A DNA stretch of 64,000 bases from Actimicrobium sp035984655 (GCF_035984655.1 NZ_JAXCHT010000002.1:186001-250000); one strand, 5' to 3'; shown: positions 1-11,554, counted from the stretch's first letter. The notes: generated by a model from the sequence alone, not told the origin. Program-made: numbers and translations.

Positions 1-368
1 GCATCGGTATAGTCAATTACCTTGAGATCGACGGTGTCAAAATGCGCGCGAAAATCCGGCCTGCGCAAGGCGTCCAGCTGCGCTGTGGTGTAGCCTTCGG
101 CCAGCGCAAACGGGACATGCTGCGCGAACTCGTAGTCGGCCTCATTTAATACTGCAATGCGCAAGATCGCCAGTTCGCGATAGCGCGCCGACAAGTCGCA
201 TTGCTGGCGAATCGCCGTGAGCAATTGCCGCCAGCCGTCCGCCACGGGCGGGCTTTGGAGCAGCATTTTGTACAGGTTGATCATTTTGCCGCCGCGCTCG
301 GCGGCGATGCGTTGTGCCAATGGCGCAATGGCGGGGTGGGACGGGTCGGCGTAGGGGAGGCGGGCCAT
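1..368 (-). CDS. Carboxymuconolactone decarboxylase (AhpD/CMD) family protein, 3' end cut by window edge
   Basis: I read this gene by translating the minus strand from an ATG at 368 to the window edge; about 122 codons are present. The product begins MARLPYADPSHPAIAP and has the typical CMD-family core: an N-terminal leader, then a helix with ARYRELAILRIAVLNEADYE, where the family has R-E-(L/I)-(A/V)-I-L-R-(V/I)-(A/G). Positions that in peroxidase-type members hold the CxxC pair are not visible in the part seen, so the enzymatic activity (decarboxylase or alkylhydroperoxidase-like) cannot be assigned. It is divergent from the patatin-like lipoprotein gene that begins at 485. The family call is reasonably sure and the substrate is unknown. 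Confidence 0.7.
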   Translation of the reverse strand, partial: MARLPYADPSHPAIAPLAQRIAAERGGKMINLYKMLLQSPPVADGWRQLLTAIRQQCDLSARYRELAILRIAVLNEADYEFAQHVPFALAEGYTTAQLDALRRPDFRAHFDTVDLKVIDYTD

Positions 369-484
369 CAAGAAATCCGGTTGGTTGCACAAGGCCCCGA
401 TTGTGCCATTGAACCCGGAACCCACTTGCCTTTCCGCATTGCTTGTATGATCGAGCGCTCCGCATCCACTGGTTGACTGAACTC

Positions 485-1411
485 ATGGCATTTCCCGTCC
501 CCCGCAGCATCCGGCTTCTCCTGACTACCCTTTTGCTGGGTGCCTGCAGCACGACGCCGGTGGTCACGCCGGTGGCGCCTGTCCCCGTCCCGGCGCCGGT
601 ATCGGTGATCAAGCCGGCCCACCCGATCAAGATCGGGCTGGCACTTGGTGGCGGCGCGGCGCGCGGTTTCGCCCACATTGGCGTAATCAAGGCGCTCGAA
701 GCGCAGGGCATCTATCCGGATATCGTGGTTGGCACCAGTGCCGGCAGTCTGGTCGGCGCCTTGTACGCGGCCGGGAACAATGGCTATGCGCTGCAAAGGA
801 TGGCGCTCGACATGGACGAAGCCACCATCTCCGACTGGAGTGTGCCGTTGTTCGCCAAAGCCAGCGGCGTGCTCAAGGGCGAGGCGCTGCAGAATTACGT
901 CAACAAGGCGGTCAATAACGTAACGATCGAAAAATTCAAATTGCCATTTGGCGCGGTCGCCACCGATCTCAACAGCGGCATGTCGATCCTGTTCCGCAAG
1001 GGCAATGCCGGTCTGGCGGTGCGCGCATCGTCGGCGGTGCCGGGGGTGTTTCAGCCGGTGCGCGTCGGCGAGCGGTCGTATGTCGACGGCGGCCTGGTGT
1101 CGCCGGTGCCGGTGCGCTTTGCGCGCGAGATGGGTGCTGACTTCGTGATCGCCGTGAATATTTCCACTCAGCCGGACGCGCAAGCGGCATCAAGCTCACT
1201 GGATGTGCTGATGCAGACGTTCGCGATCATGGGACAAAGCATCAACCGGGTTGAGTTGAAGGACGCCGACATCGTCATTCGCCCGGGGCTGGGCTCGATG
1301 AAGGGAAGCGATTTCGGCGGACGCAATCTGGCGATCCTGGCTGGTGAGCAGGCCACGACGGCGGTGCTGGCCGAATTGCGGCAAAAACTCAAGCTGCGTC
1401 GCGAGCAATAA
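485..1411 (+). CDS. Patatin-like phospholipase family lipoprotein (RssA/NTE-like)
   Basis: Predicted serine acyl hydrolase of 308 residues, anchored to a membrane as a lipoprotein. The chosen ATG gives a short lipoprotein signal peptide (MAFPVPRSIRLLLTTLLLGAC) with Cys21 in a lipobox LGAC; an in-frame upstream start at 443 would only bury this signal. After a Pro/Val-rich linker the patatin domain follows: oxyanion-hole loop GGGAARG (55-61), nucleophile elbow GTSAG with Ser85, and the catalytic Asp in DGG (Asp201). The Ser-Asp dyad is therefore intact. Such proteins are usually lysophospholipases or esterases; the real substrate is unknown. It converges on the NlpC/P60 gene and shares a terminator region with it. 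Confidence 0.88.
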   Translation: MAFPVPRSIRLLLTTLLLGACSTTPVVTPVAPVPVPAPVSVIKPAHPIKIGLALGGGAARGFAHIGVIKALEAQGIYPDIVVGTSAGSLVGALYAAGNNGYALQRMALDMDEATISDWSVPLFAKASGVLKGEALQNYVNKAVNNVTIEKFKLPFGAVATDLNSGMSILFRKGNAGLAVRASSAVPGVFQPVRVGERSYVDGGLVSPVPVRFAREMGADFVIAVNISTQPDAQAASSSLDVLMQTFAIMGQSINRVELKDADIVIRPGLGSMKGSDFGGRNLAILAGEQATTAVLAELRQKLKLRREQ

Positions 1412-1412
1412 A

Positions 1413-1438
1413 AAACCGCCTCGATGGCGAGGCGGTTT
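1413..1438 (-). terminator. Intrinsic terminator between convergent genes
   Basis: A perfect 11-bp inverted repeat (AAACCGCCTCG, four-base loop, CGAGGCGGTTT) lies between the stop codons of the patatin-like gene and the NlpC/P60 gene. Read on the minus strand it is followed by a run of T, so it is best as the terminator of the NlpC/P60 gene; on the plus strand the T run is only three bases. Confidence 0.8.
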
Positions 1439-1455
1439 GCACTGAACGGCGCGGG

Positions 1456-2055
1456 TTATTGATGTTCTGGAGCAGTGATCCTACGCGCGCCATTGAAGCG
1501 GCTCTTCCAGTAGCCGATTTCCATGCTCTCGACCCGTACCTGACCACCTGCCGAGGGCGAGTGAATGAATTTGTTGTCGCCCAAATAAATGCCGACATGC
1601 GAGAAGCCGCGGCGCAACGTGTTGTAGAACACCAGGTCGCCAGGTTGCAATTCCCGGCTCTCGACCTTTTCGCCAACGCGGCTGATTTCTTCGGCGGTGC
1701 GCGGCAGGGTTGCACCCCACGCTTGCTTGAATACGTACTGCACCAGACCGCTGCAGTCGAGTCCATTCTCCGGTGTATTGCCACCCATCCGATACTTGAT
1801 CCCAATCAAACCAAATGCATTCATGGCCAGTTCGGACGCCCGGCTGCCGAAGTCCTGCAATTTTGCCAGTGCCACATTCATCGGCGGGTCGGTAATGTCT
1901 GCCGCCATTGCCGAGCCCGGCAGCGCGCACGCACACATCAGCAGGGCGCTGGCTGAGACGCGGCGAATACACAGGAAGGATTGGAAAGTTGTCGGCAAAA
2001 TAAGATTGAAATCGGAGTGAGAAAACAAGGTAACTGAATCAATAAACCCTGTCAA
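1456..2055 (-). CDS. NlpC/P60 (C40) family cell-wall peptidase
   Basis: Predicted exported cysteine peptidase that cuts peptidoglycan stem peptides. The core shows the C40 signatures: GLDCSGLVQYVF with the catalytic Cys, FSHVGIYLG with the catalytic His, and FIHSP with the third polar residue. The N terminus ends in a signal-peptide-like stretch ALLMCACALPGSAMA followed by AD. The start is uncertain: the longest frame begins with TTG at 2055, which is also part of a TTGACA sequence that could be a -35 box, and another TTG at 1998 would leave a more usual signal peptide (MPTTFQSFLCIRR...). Neither has a clear ribosome binding site. The domain call is firm. Confidence 0.85.
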   Translation of the reverse strand: MTGFIDSVTLFSHSDFNLILPTTFQSFLCIRRVSASALLMCACALPGSAMAADITDPPMNVALAKLQDFGSRASELAMNAFGLIGIKYRMGGNTPENGLDCSGLVQYVFKQAWGATLPRTAEEISRVGEKVESRELQPGDLVFYNTLRRGFSHVGIYLGDNKFIHSPSAGGQVRVESMEIGYWKSRFNGARRITAPEHQ

Positions 2056-2179
2056 AAGGTATTGCCGCGTGACGTCTTGTCAACATTTCTATTTTTGAAA
2101 CATCCAGATATGTGGTTTCGTGTCGCAAATTGACACACGGCTGTCGTACAATCGGGGCTCTTTTCGATCAGGAGTTGTG

Positions 2180-2587
2180 ATGCTTACCAAGCCAATGTTG
2201 TCCCTCGATGATGTCAAAAAAATCGCCGCTGCTGCCGAAGCCGAGGCAGTCGCCAACAACTGGGCAGTGGTGATTGCGATCGTTGACGACGGTGGTCATC
2301 TGCTGTGGTTGCAGCGTCTCGATGGCACCGCGCCGATTTCGGCCGACATCGCACCAGCCAAGGCGCGCACTGCCGCACTGGGTCGCCGCGAAAGCAAAAT
2401 CTACGAAGACATGATCAACAACGGGCGCATGTCGTTTATCACCGCGCCGCGCCTGGAAGGCATGCTGGAGGGCGGCGTTCCAATCATGATTGATGGCCAG
2501 TGCCTTGGCGCGGTGGGCGTGTCGGGCGTGAAGTCGGCGGAAGACGCGCAGATTGCCAAAGCCGGTATTGCCGCACTGGTCGGCTAG
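2180..2587 (+). CDS. GlcG/HbpS family protein (heme-degrading/heme-binding domain)
   Basis: Protein of 135 residues of the GlcG/HbpS family, found in all kinds of bacteria and linked in some to heme binding or to glycolate and propanediol operons. The sequence has the usual layout: N-terminal helix (LSLDDVKKIAAAAEAEA), the strand VVIAIVDDGGHLLWLQRLDG, the PAKARTAA helix and the C-terminal GAVGVSG(V)KSAEDAQIA. The ATG at 2180 is chosen because GGAG lies five bases upstream and it gives the normal family length; the frame is open further upstream. It stands alone between the NlpC/P60 gene (divergent) and carA. The biological role here is not known. Confidence 0.82.
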   Translation: MLTKPMLSLDDVKKIAAAAEAEAVANNWAVVIAIVDDGGHLLWLQRLDGTAPISADIAPAKARTAALGRRESKIYEDMINNGRMSFITAPRLEGMLEGGVPIMIDGQCLGAVGVSGVKSAEDAQIAKAGIAALVG

Positions 2588-2637
2588 GCTGTTCTCCGGC
2601 TGAAACCGTGACGGCGAGACTTAACGCACTCGCCGGA

Positions 2638-2667
2638 TTGCCGCGATGGCCTGTCGTGGGCTATAAT
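2638..2667 (+). promoter_or_regulatory. Promoter for carAB
   Basis: TTGCCG (2638-2643) and a consensus TATAAT (2662-2667) are spaced by 18 bp and lie about 150 bp upstream of carA. This is the strongest sigma-70-type match in the gap before the operon. Confidence 0.65.
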
Positions 2668-2748
2668 TCGGCGGTTCAGCCCATTTTATACCGCCGTAGC
2701 GCATACCCTCTTTAACGTCCCGGAACGACCCCGCCTACCGTCTGCGCT

Positions 2749-2820
2749 CCGCCGCGGAAAACACGCACGCGGTCAATTCTGGAGCGACGCAGCGCGGCGG
2801 TAACCACATCAGGAGTTACC
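2749..2820 (+). promoter_or_regulatory. Structured leader before carA with two mutually exclusive hairpins
   Basis: Two inverted repeats compete for the same bases. CCGCCGCG (2749-2756) is the exact reverse complement of CGCGGCGG (2793-2800). GGTAAC (2799-2804) is the exact reverse complement of GTTACC (2815-2820) and encloses the GGAG ribosome binding site directly before the TTG start. Bases 2799-2800 belong to both. A role in controlling carA translation is inference. Confidence 0.4.
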
Positions 2821-4004
2821 TTGCCGCCATTTTTTTCTGGCCCCTCAGTCCCTGCCATACTGGCGCTTGCAGACGGGTCAATTTTCCAGGGGTTTTCCAT
2901 CGGCGCGCCCGGCCACACAATTGGCGAGGTTGTATTTAATACGGCAATGACCGGCTACCAGGAAATCCTGACCGATCCAAGCTACAGCCGCCAGATTGTC
3001 ACGCTCACCTATCCCCACATCGGCAACACCGGCATCAATGTCGACGACGTCGAATCCACGCGGGTCCATGCCGCCGGCTTGATCATCAAGGATCTGCCGT
3101 TGATGGCATCGAACTTTCGTTCGACACAAAGCCTGACGGAGTATCTGCAAGCCGAAAACATTGTTGCTCTGGCCGGCATCGATACGCGCAAGCTGACGCG
3201 CATTCTGCGTGAAAAGGGCGCCCAGAATGGCGCCATCGTCGCTGGCGAAGGCGTTACGGCGGAGCAGGCGCTGGCCCTGGCAAGATCCTTCCCGGGGCTG
3301 GCTGGCATGGACCTGGCGAAAGTCGTTTCTACCCAGACCGCCTACGAATGGACTGAATCGGAATGGGTGCTTGGCGCCGGCTACGGCAAACAGAGCGCGC
3401 CACAGTTCCACGTGGTCGCATTCGACTATGGCGTGAAATTCAACATCCTGCGCATGCTGGCGCAACGTGGTTGCCGCGTCACCGTTCTTCCGGCGCAAGC
3501 GACGGCCGAAGAAGCGCTGGCGCTGAATCCGGATGGCATCTTCCTGTCGAATGGTCCGGGCGATCCTGAGCCGTGCGATTACGCGATCAGTGCGACGCGT
3601 ACCTTGATCGAGCACGGGATTCCTACCTTCGGCATTTGCCTCGGTCACCAAATCATGGCGCTGGCGTCCGGTGCACGAACCATCAAGATGAAATTCGGCC
3701 ATCATGGCGCCAACCATCCGGTGCAGGACCTCGCCACCCGGCAGGTCATGATCACCTCGCAGAACCACGGATTCGCGGTGGATCCGGATTCGTTGCCAGC
3801 CAACTGCCGCGTCACGCACGTCTCGCTGTTCGACGGCTCGCTGCAAGGCTTCACCCGCACCGACAAGCCCGCGTTCTGCTTCCAGGGTCATCCCGAAGCG
3901 TCGCCTGGTCCGCATGACATTGCTCCCCTGTTCGACCGCTTCATTGACTTGATGACCAGCGCACGTAACAGCACCACATCGGGCAATGACGGAGAAAAGA
4001 AATA

Positions 4005-4005
<1 letters not shown>
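2821..4005 (+). CDS. carA: Carbamoyl-phosphate synthase small (glutaminase) subunit
   Basis: Cytoplasmic glutaminase subunit that hydrolyses glutamine and channels ammonia to CarB for carbamoyl phosphate, feeding pyrimidine and arginine synthesis. The 394-residue product has the N-terminal CarA domain (LADGSIFQGFSIG, NTAMTGYQEILTDPSY) and a class I glutamine amidotransferase domain with nucleophile Cys273 in FGICLGHQ and the His357/Glu359 pair in GHPEASPGPHD, so it should be active. Translation begins with TTG: GGAG at 2812-2815 is five bases upstream and no better in-frame ATG precedes the conserved region. Its stop overlaps the carB start by one base (TAATG), so translation of the two subunits is probably coupled. 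Confidence 0.97.
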
Positions 4006-7235
<3,230 letters not shown>

Positions 7236-7266
7236 GTTCATCGTCATCACGTACTGAACACAATTG

Positions 7267-7325
7267 CAGAGGTCACAGAAGGTGCCCGGTTTACCAGGCG
7301 TCGTTTGTGGCCTCTGTAGTTTTTA
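7267..7325 (+). terminator. Hairpin plus T run after carB
   Basis: CAGAGGTCACA (7267-7277) pairs with TGTGGCCTCTG (7306-7316) as an 11-bp stem with one G-T pair and a 28-base loop, followed closely by TTTTT at 7320-7325. It may reduce read-through from carAB into greA, which begins 20 bases later. Confidence 0.55.
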
Positions 7326-7344
7326 ATCGGAATAAAAAAGACCT

Positions 7345-7821
7345 ATGAGCACCGTACCTATTACGAAGCATGGCGCACAACTTCTCAAGGAAGAGTTGCA
7401 TCGCCTGAAGACCAAAGAACGTCCCTCGATCATCAATGCCATCTCGGAAGCCCGGGCGCAGGGTGATCTGTCGGAAAACGCCGAGTATGACGCCGCGAAA
7501 GAACGCCAGAGTTTCATCGAAGGCCGGATTGCCGACCTCGAAGGAAAACTGGGATCGGCGCAGATCATTGATCCGCTTACGCTGGAAGCCGATGGGCGCA
7601 TTGTGTTTGGTTCAACCGTGCATCTCGAGGATCTGGAAACAGGCGACAAGGTTACCTATCAAATTGTGGGGCTGGATGAAGCCGATCTGAAGGATTTGAA
7701 GGTGTCGATTACCTCGCCAATAGCCCGTGCATTGATCGGGAAATTTGCTGGTGATGTGGTGGGTGTGCAGGCCCCCGCCGGTGTGCGCGAATATGAAGTG
7801 CTGGAAGTGCGTTACATCTGA
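7345..7821 (+). CDS. greA: Transcription elongation factor GreA
   Basis: Binds the secondary channel of RNA polymerase and stimulates cleavage of backtracked transcripts. The 158-residue length is exactly typical. The N-terminal coiled coil (QLLKEELHRLKTKERPSIINAISEARAQGDLSENAEYDAAKERQ, positions about 10-54) carries the acidic tip with DLSENAEYDAA, needed for Mg2+ coordination in the active site, and the C-terminal FKBP-like domain ends with REYEVLEVRYI. A second Gre factor, GreB, is encoded at 33338. GreA follows carB, a common order in Betaproteobacteria, and its stop codon lies one base before the likely start of the DUF4149 gene. Confidence 0.97.
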   Translation: MSTVPITKHGAQLLKEELHRLKTKERPSIINAISEARAQGDLSENAEYDAAKERQSFIEGRIADLEGKLGSAQIIDPLTLEADGRIVFGSTVHLEDLETGDKVTYQIVGLDEADLKDLKVSITSPIARALIGKFAGDVVGVQAPAGVREYEVLEVRYI

Positions 7822-7822
7822 T

Positions 7823-8290
7823 TTGCGCAATCTCGCATCTCATGTCCGGCCGGTCATTATTGCCTTGTGGGTTGGCAGTCTCTGGACGGTTGGCTATCTG
7901 GTTGCGCCGACGCTGTTCGCTGTTTTACCGGATCGCGTCCTGGCCGGAACCATTGCCGGAAAGTTGTTCCGCGTTGAAGCGTGGTTTTCGGTAACGGCGG
8001 CGCTGGCATTGCTGGTATGGGTCAAGTTTCAGGTCGCTGAATCGTACAGGCGCAAACACCTGTATCAGTTGGCGGGTGCCATGTTGGCATGTACGCTAGT
8101 GGGATACTTCGGATTGCAGCCGTTCATGGCGTCATTGCGCGAAAGCGCGGAGGGTGGCGTGATGAGCGGTGACGCCAGGTTGCAGTTCGGCCTGCTGCAT
8201 GGCGCAGCGAGCGCATTGTATCTGGCGCAAAGTATCGTCGGAATTGTTTTGCTGGTCAAAAATCAGCAGTTGGAACCGGCGCAGCAGTGA
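7823..8290 (+). CDS. DUF4149 family membrane protein
   Basis: Small integral membrane protein of about 155 residues with four hydrophobic segments: VIIALWVGSLWTVGYLVAPTLFAVL, a segment around AWFSVTAALALLVWV, LAGAMLACTLVGYFGL and a last one near the C terminus (SALYLAQSIVGIVLLV). This layout and the motif GSLWTVGYLVAPTLF match the DUF4149 family, whose function is unknown. The TTG at 7823 is the first in-frame start after the greA stop (7821); no good ribosome binding site is seen, and coupling to greA translation is likely. The frame is open further upstream inside greA, but that part is greA in another frame. Convergent with yhbY. Confidence 0.75.
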   Translation: MRNLASHVRPVIIALWVGSLWTVGYLVAPTLFAVLPDRVLAGTIAGKLFRVEAWFSVTAALALLVWVKFQVAESYRRKHLYQLAGAMLACTLVGYFGLQPFMASLRESAEGGVMSGDARLQFGLLHGAASALYLAQSIVGIVLLVKNQQLEPAQQ

Positions 8291-8356
8291 AGGGGTTGAC
8301 GGAGGCGGGATGCGAACATGAGAGCGCAATCCCAGCCCCCAAATCAGCCAATCGCT

Positions 8357-8833
8357 TCAGCTATTCCCGAGCGACGATTTCTTGGCGCTGGTCTGACGCG
8401 GTTTCGCACGTTTGATCGAGCCGCCCTGGGTGACGCGCTCGTTACCCTTTACCATTACCTTGGTCACTGACGGGCGTTTGGTACCACTCGGGCTTGGTTT
8501 GACGATGGTGACCTCGCGCATGCCACGGCCTTTTTTCTCAAGACGTACTTCCTTCACCGCATCGCGTTTTGGTCGGTACACCACCAGGAGTTTCCCGATA
8601 TGCTGTACGGGTGCGGCACCGAGTCTGTCGCAAATCGTCTCATACATGCCAATGCGTGCTTCGCGATCGTCGCCGAATACACGGACTTTGATCAAGCCAT
8701 GTGCATCGAGTCCGTTATCAATTTCCTTGAGTACCGGTTCAGTCAGCCCAGCCTCACCGACAATGACGATCGGGTTCAGCGCGTGCGCTTCGGCACGGAG
8801 CGTACTGCGCTCTGCCGGTGTGAGTTTCAACAT
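8357..8833 (-). CDS. yhbY: YhbY-type (CRM domain) ribosome-associated RNA-binding protein
   Basis: The first ~97 residues form a CRM/YhbY domain: LTPAERSTLRAEAHALNPIVIVGEAGLTEPVLKEIDNGLDAHGLIKVRVFGDDRE, with the conserved (I/V)G(E/K)xGLT turn, and GKLLVVYRP at its end. Family members bind precursor 50S ribosomal subunits. The protein is 158 residues, while YhbY of Enterobacteria is about 97; the extra 60 residues are rich in Lys, Arg, Ser and Thr and look disordered, perhaps adding RNA contacts. It starts 31 bases from, and divergent to, rlmE, another ribosome maturation gene; an AAGGGA site precedes its ATG. Confidence 0.92.
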   Translation of the reverse strand: MLKLTPAERSTLRAEAHALNPIVIVGEAGLTEPVLKEIDNGLDAHGLIKVRVFGDDREARIGMYETICDRLGAAPVQHIGKLLVVYRPKRDAVKEVRLEKKGRGMREVTIVKPSPSGTKRPSVTKVMVKGNERVTQGGSIKRAKPRQTSAKKSSLGNS

Positions 8834-8864
8834 AAAAATCCCTTAAAAGCAGTATTCTACGCGA

Positions 8865-9536
8865 ATGGCAAAGAACAAATTAAACAAAAACTGGCTACAC
8901 GATCACATCAACGATCCTTACGTGAAGCTGGCGCAAAAAGAAGGATACCGGGCACGTGCTGTCTACAAGCTCAAGGAGATCGACGAAAATGAAAAACTGA
9001 TCAAGTTCGGTCAGGTGATCGTCGACCTTGGCTCGACGCCCGGGAGCTGGTCGCAGTACGTGCGCAACAAGCTGGCAGGCAAGGCCGGCGGCGGAATCGA
9101 CGGCACCATCATCGGGCTGGACATGCTGCCGATGGAGCCAATCGCCGACGTGCATTTCATCCTCGGCGATTTCCGTGATCACAAGGTGTTGCGTCAGCTC
9201 GAAGTGATTCTGGCCGGCCGCAAGGTCGACGTTGTGTTATCCGACATGGCACCCAACCTGTCCGGCATCGCCAGCGCCGACGCAGCCCGGATGGAGCACA
9301 TCATCGATCTGGCGGTCGAGTTTTCGCAGATGCATTTGAAACCTTCCGGAGCCTTGCTCGTCAAATGCTTCAACGGTTCTGGCTACAGCCAAATCGTTGA
9401 AAAATTTCGCGATGAGTTCAAAACGGTTTCGCCAAAGAAGCCAAAAGCGAGCCGGGATAAATCTTCCGAGATATTTTTGCTTGGAAAAGGCGTGAAAAAT
9501 CCGGTTTCCTTGTTAAAGACGCCAGTTGACCCTTGA
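8865..9536 (+). CDS. rlmE: 23S rRNA (uridine-2'-O) methyltransferase RlmE (FtsJ/RrmJ)
   Basis: SAM-dependent enzyme that methylates U2552 in the A loop of 23S rRNA at a late stage of 50S assembly. The product of 223 residues has the Rossmann-fold SAM site VDLGSTPGSWSQYV, the acidic motif LGDFRDHKVL, and the catalytic K-D-K-E set: Lys in RARAVYKLKEID, Asp in VLSDMAPNLSG, Lys in LLVKCFNGSG and Glu in SSEIFLLGKG. It is upstream of ftsH, the classic rrmJ-ftsH arrangement. No strong ribosome binding site is visible in the 31-base gap shared with yhbY, so promoters for one or both genes must reach into coding sequence. Confidence 0.97.
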   Translation: MAKNKLNKNWLHDHINDPYVKLAQKEGYRARAVYKLKEIDENEKLIKFGQVIVDLGSTPGSWSQYVRNKLAGKAGGGIDGTIIGLDMLPMEPIADVHFILGDFRDHKVLRQLEVILAGRKVDVVLSDMAPNLSGIASADAARMEHIIDLAVEFSQMHLKPSGALLVKCFNGSGYSQIVEKFRDEFKTVSPKKPKASRDKSSEIFLLGKGVKNPVSLLKTPVDP

Positions 9537-9560
9537 TATCCGGGCAGTTTGGCCCCAAGT
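9532..9560 (+). promoter_or_regulatory. Sigma-32-like heat-shock promoter for ftsH
   Basis: CTTGATA (9532-9538) and CCCCAAGT (9553-9560) are spaced by 14 bp, close to the known heat-shock consensus CTTGAAA-N(11-16)-CCCCATNT. The -35 box overlaps the rlmE stop codon and the expected start of transcription is about 75 bases before ftsH. FtsH is a known heat-shock protein in E. coli. Confidence 0.6.
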
Positions 9561-9644
9561 CGGACATAGCAAGCGCTGTTTATTACGAGTAAAATCAAGT
9601 CTGCACATCGGGCATATGGCGCAACGGGCGTCCAAGGAGTTCTA

Positions 9645-11531
9645 GTGAATAATATGTTTTCCAAGGCCGCCATCTGGGTGGTCATTGCCATGGTTCTTTT
9701 CATGGTGTTCAAAAGTTTCGACAAGACCGGCCTGTCGGGTGGTGCAACCTCAGTGCCTTACTCTGATTTTTTGGATGAAGTAAAAGCCAAGCACATCAAG
9801 GACGCCACCATCGAAGACCGCAGCATCGTTGCGACTACACTCGATGGCAAAAAGATTAAAACGGCGATCACCTATCTTGACCGCGGCCTGATTGGCGATC
9901 TGGTCAACAATGGCGTGAAGTTCGACGTCAAGCAACCCGAAGAACAATCGTTCCTCTCGCAAGTATTCATCTCCTGGTTCCCGATGCTGCTCCTCATTGG
10001 CGTCTGGGTATTTTTTATGCGTCAAATGCAAGGCGGAGGCAAGGGCGGCGCGTTTTCGTTTGGAAAATCCAAAGCGCGGATGCTGGATGAAACCAGCAAC
10101 GCCGTGACCTTTGCGGACGTCGCCGGCTGCGACGAAGCCAAGGAAGAAGTGCAGGAGCTGGTTGACTTCCTGCGCGATCCCACCAAGTTCCAGAAGCTCG
10201 GTGGCCGTATTCCGCGTGGCGTGCTGATGGTTGGTCCGCCAGGAACCGGTAAGACCTTGCTGGCGCGCGCCATTGCCGGCGAAGCCAAGGTTCCCTTCTT
10301 CACCATTTCTGGTTCGGATTTCGTTGAGATGTTTGTCGGCGTTGGCGCATCGCGTGTGCGCGACATGTTCGAAAACGCCAAGAAGCATGCGCCGTGCATC
10401 ATCTTCATTGATGAAATTGATGCTGTCGGTCGCCATCGTGGCGCCGGCATGGGCGGCGGCAACGACGAACGTGAACAAACGCTGAACCAGTTGCTCGTCG
10501 AGATGGACGGATTCGAAGCGAATGCTGGCGTGATTGTGATTGCCGCAACCAACCGCGCCGATGTGCTGGACAAAGCGCTGTTGCGTCCAGGTCGATTCGA
10601 TCGTCAGGTCGTGGTTGGCTTGCCGGACATTCGCGGTCGCGAACAAATCCTGTATGTCCACATGCGCAAGGTGCCTATTGCTCCTGACGTCAAGGCGGAT
10701 ATCCTGGCACGCGGCACACCAGGTTTTTCCGGTGCGGACTTGGCCAATCTGGTCAATGAAGCCGCACTGTTCGCCGCGCGTCGCAACAAGCGCCTGGTCG
10801 AGATGCAGGACTTTGAGGATGCCAAGGACAAGATCGTCATGGGCCCTGAGCGCAAATCTGCCGTCATGCGCGAAGAAGAACGACGCAACACCGCCTTCCA
10901 TGAATCCGGGCATGCCGTCGTTGCAAAACTGTTGCCGAAAGCCGATCCGGTCCACAAAGTGACGATCATGCCGCGTGGCTTCGCACTGGGCCTGACCTGG
11001 CAGTTGCCGGAGCACGACCGTGTGAATCTGTACAAGGACAAGATGCTTGAGGAGATCGCAATTCTGTTTGGCGGCCGCATCGCCGAAGAAATCTTCATGC
11101 ATCAAATGTCGACGGGTGCGTCCAATGACTTTGAACGCGCGACCAAGCTCGCCCGTGCCATGGTGACGCGTTACGGTATGTCGGAGAGCCTGGGGACGAT
11201 GGTCTACGAAGACACCGAGCAGGATGCGTATTTTGGTCGGATGTCGGCCAAGACCGTGTCAGAGGCGACCCAGCAGAAAGTCGATACCGAAATCCGCAGC
11301 ATCCTTGACGGGCAGTACGCACTGTCACGCCGTCTGCTGGAAGAGAATCGTGAAAAAGTCGAAATGATGGCCAAGACGCTGCTTGAGTGGGAAACCATTG
11401 ACGCTGATCAGATCAACGACATCATGGAAGGACGTGAACCACGTCTTCCAAAAGCCGGCGTACCACCGAAACGACAGTCATCCGATAGCAGTTCGGGTGG
11501 CGTTTCACCGAGCGCAACTGCACCAGCCTGA
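9645..11531 (+). CDS. ftsH: ATP-dependent zinc metalloprotease FtsH
   Basis: Membrane AAA+ protease that degrades misfolded membrane proteins and regulators. In 628 residues: a first membrane segment (AAIWVVIAMVLFMVF, about 8-22), a periplasmic domain, a second segment (VFISWFPMLLLIGVWVFFM), the AAA domain with Walker A GPPGTGKT (197-204), Walker B IIFIDEID and the second region of homology with two Arg fingers, and an M41 protease domain with zinc site HESGH (419-423). GTG at 9645 is preferred because GGAG sits five bases upstream; an ATG three codons later is an alternative. The C-terminal tail is Ser/Pro rich. It is followed by a strong terminator. Confidence 0.98.
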   Translation: MNNMFSKAAIWVVIAMVLFMVFKSFDKTGLSGGATSVPYSDFLDEVKAKHIKDATIEDRSIVATTLDGKKIKTAITYLDRGLIGDLVNNGVKFDVKQPEEQSFLSQVFISWFPMLLLIGVWVFFMRQMQGGGKGGAFSFGKSKARMLDETSNAVTFADVAGCDEAKEEVQELVDFLRDPTKFQKLGGRIPRGVLMVGPPGTGKTLLARAIAGEAKVPFFTISGSDFVEMFVGVGASRVRDMFENAKKHAPCIIFIDEIDAVGRHRGAGMGGGNDEREQTLNQLLVEMDGFEANAGVIVIAATNRADVLDKALLRPGRFDRQVVVGLPDIRGREQILYVHMRKVPIAPDVKADILARGTPGFSGADLANLVNEAALFAARRNKRLVEMQDFEDAKDKIVMGPERKSAVMREEERRNTAFHESGHAVVAKLLPKADPVHKVTIMPRGFALGLTWQLPEHDRVNLYKDKMLEEIAILFGGRIAEEIFMHQMSTGASNDFERATKLARAMVTRYGMSESLGTMVYEDTEQDAYFGRMSAKTVSEATQQKVDTEIRSILDGQYALSRRLLEENREKVEMMAKTLLEWETIDADQINDIMEGREPRLPKAGVPPKRQSSDSSSGGVSPSATAPA

Positions 11532-11554
11532 TTCGGCAAGTCGTCGATGACAAG

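Noticed and set aside
2130..2152. TTGACA followed by TACAAT upstream of the GlcG-like gene
   Set aside because: The boxes are only 11 bases apart, too close for a sigma-70 promoter.
9750..11105. 451-codon open frame on the minus strand opposite ftsH
   Set aside because: Shadow of ftsH; no motifs and unusual composition.
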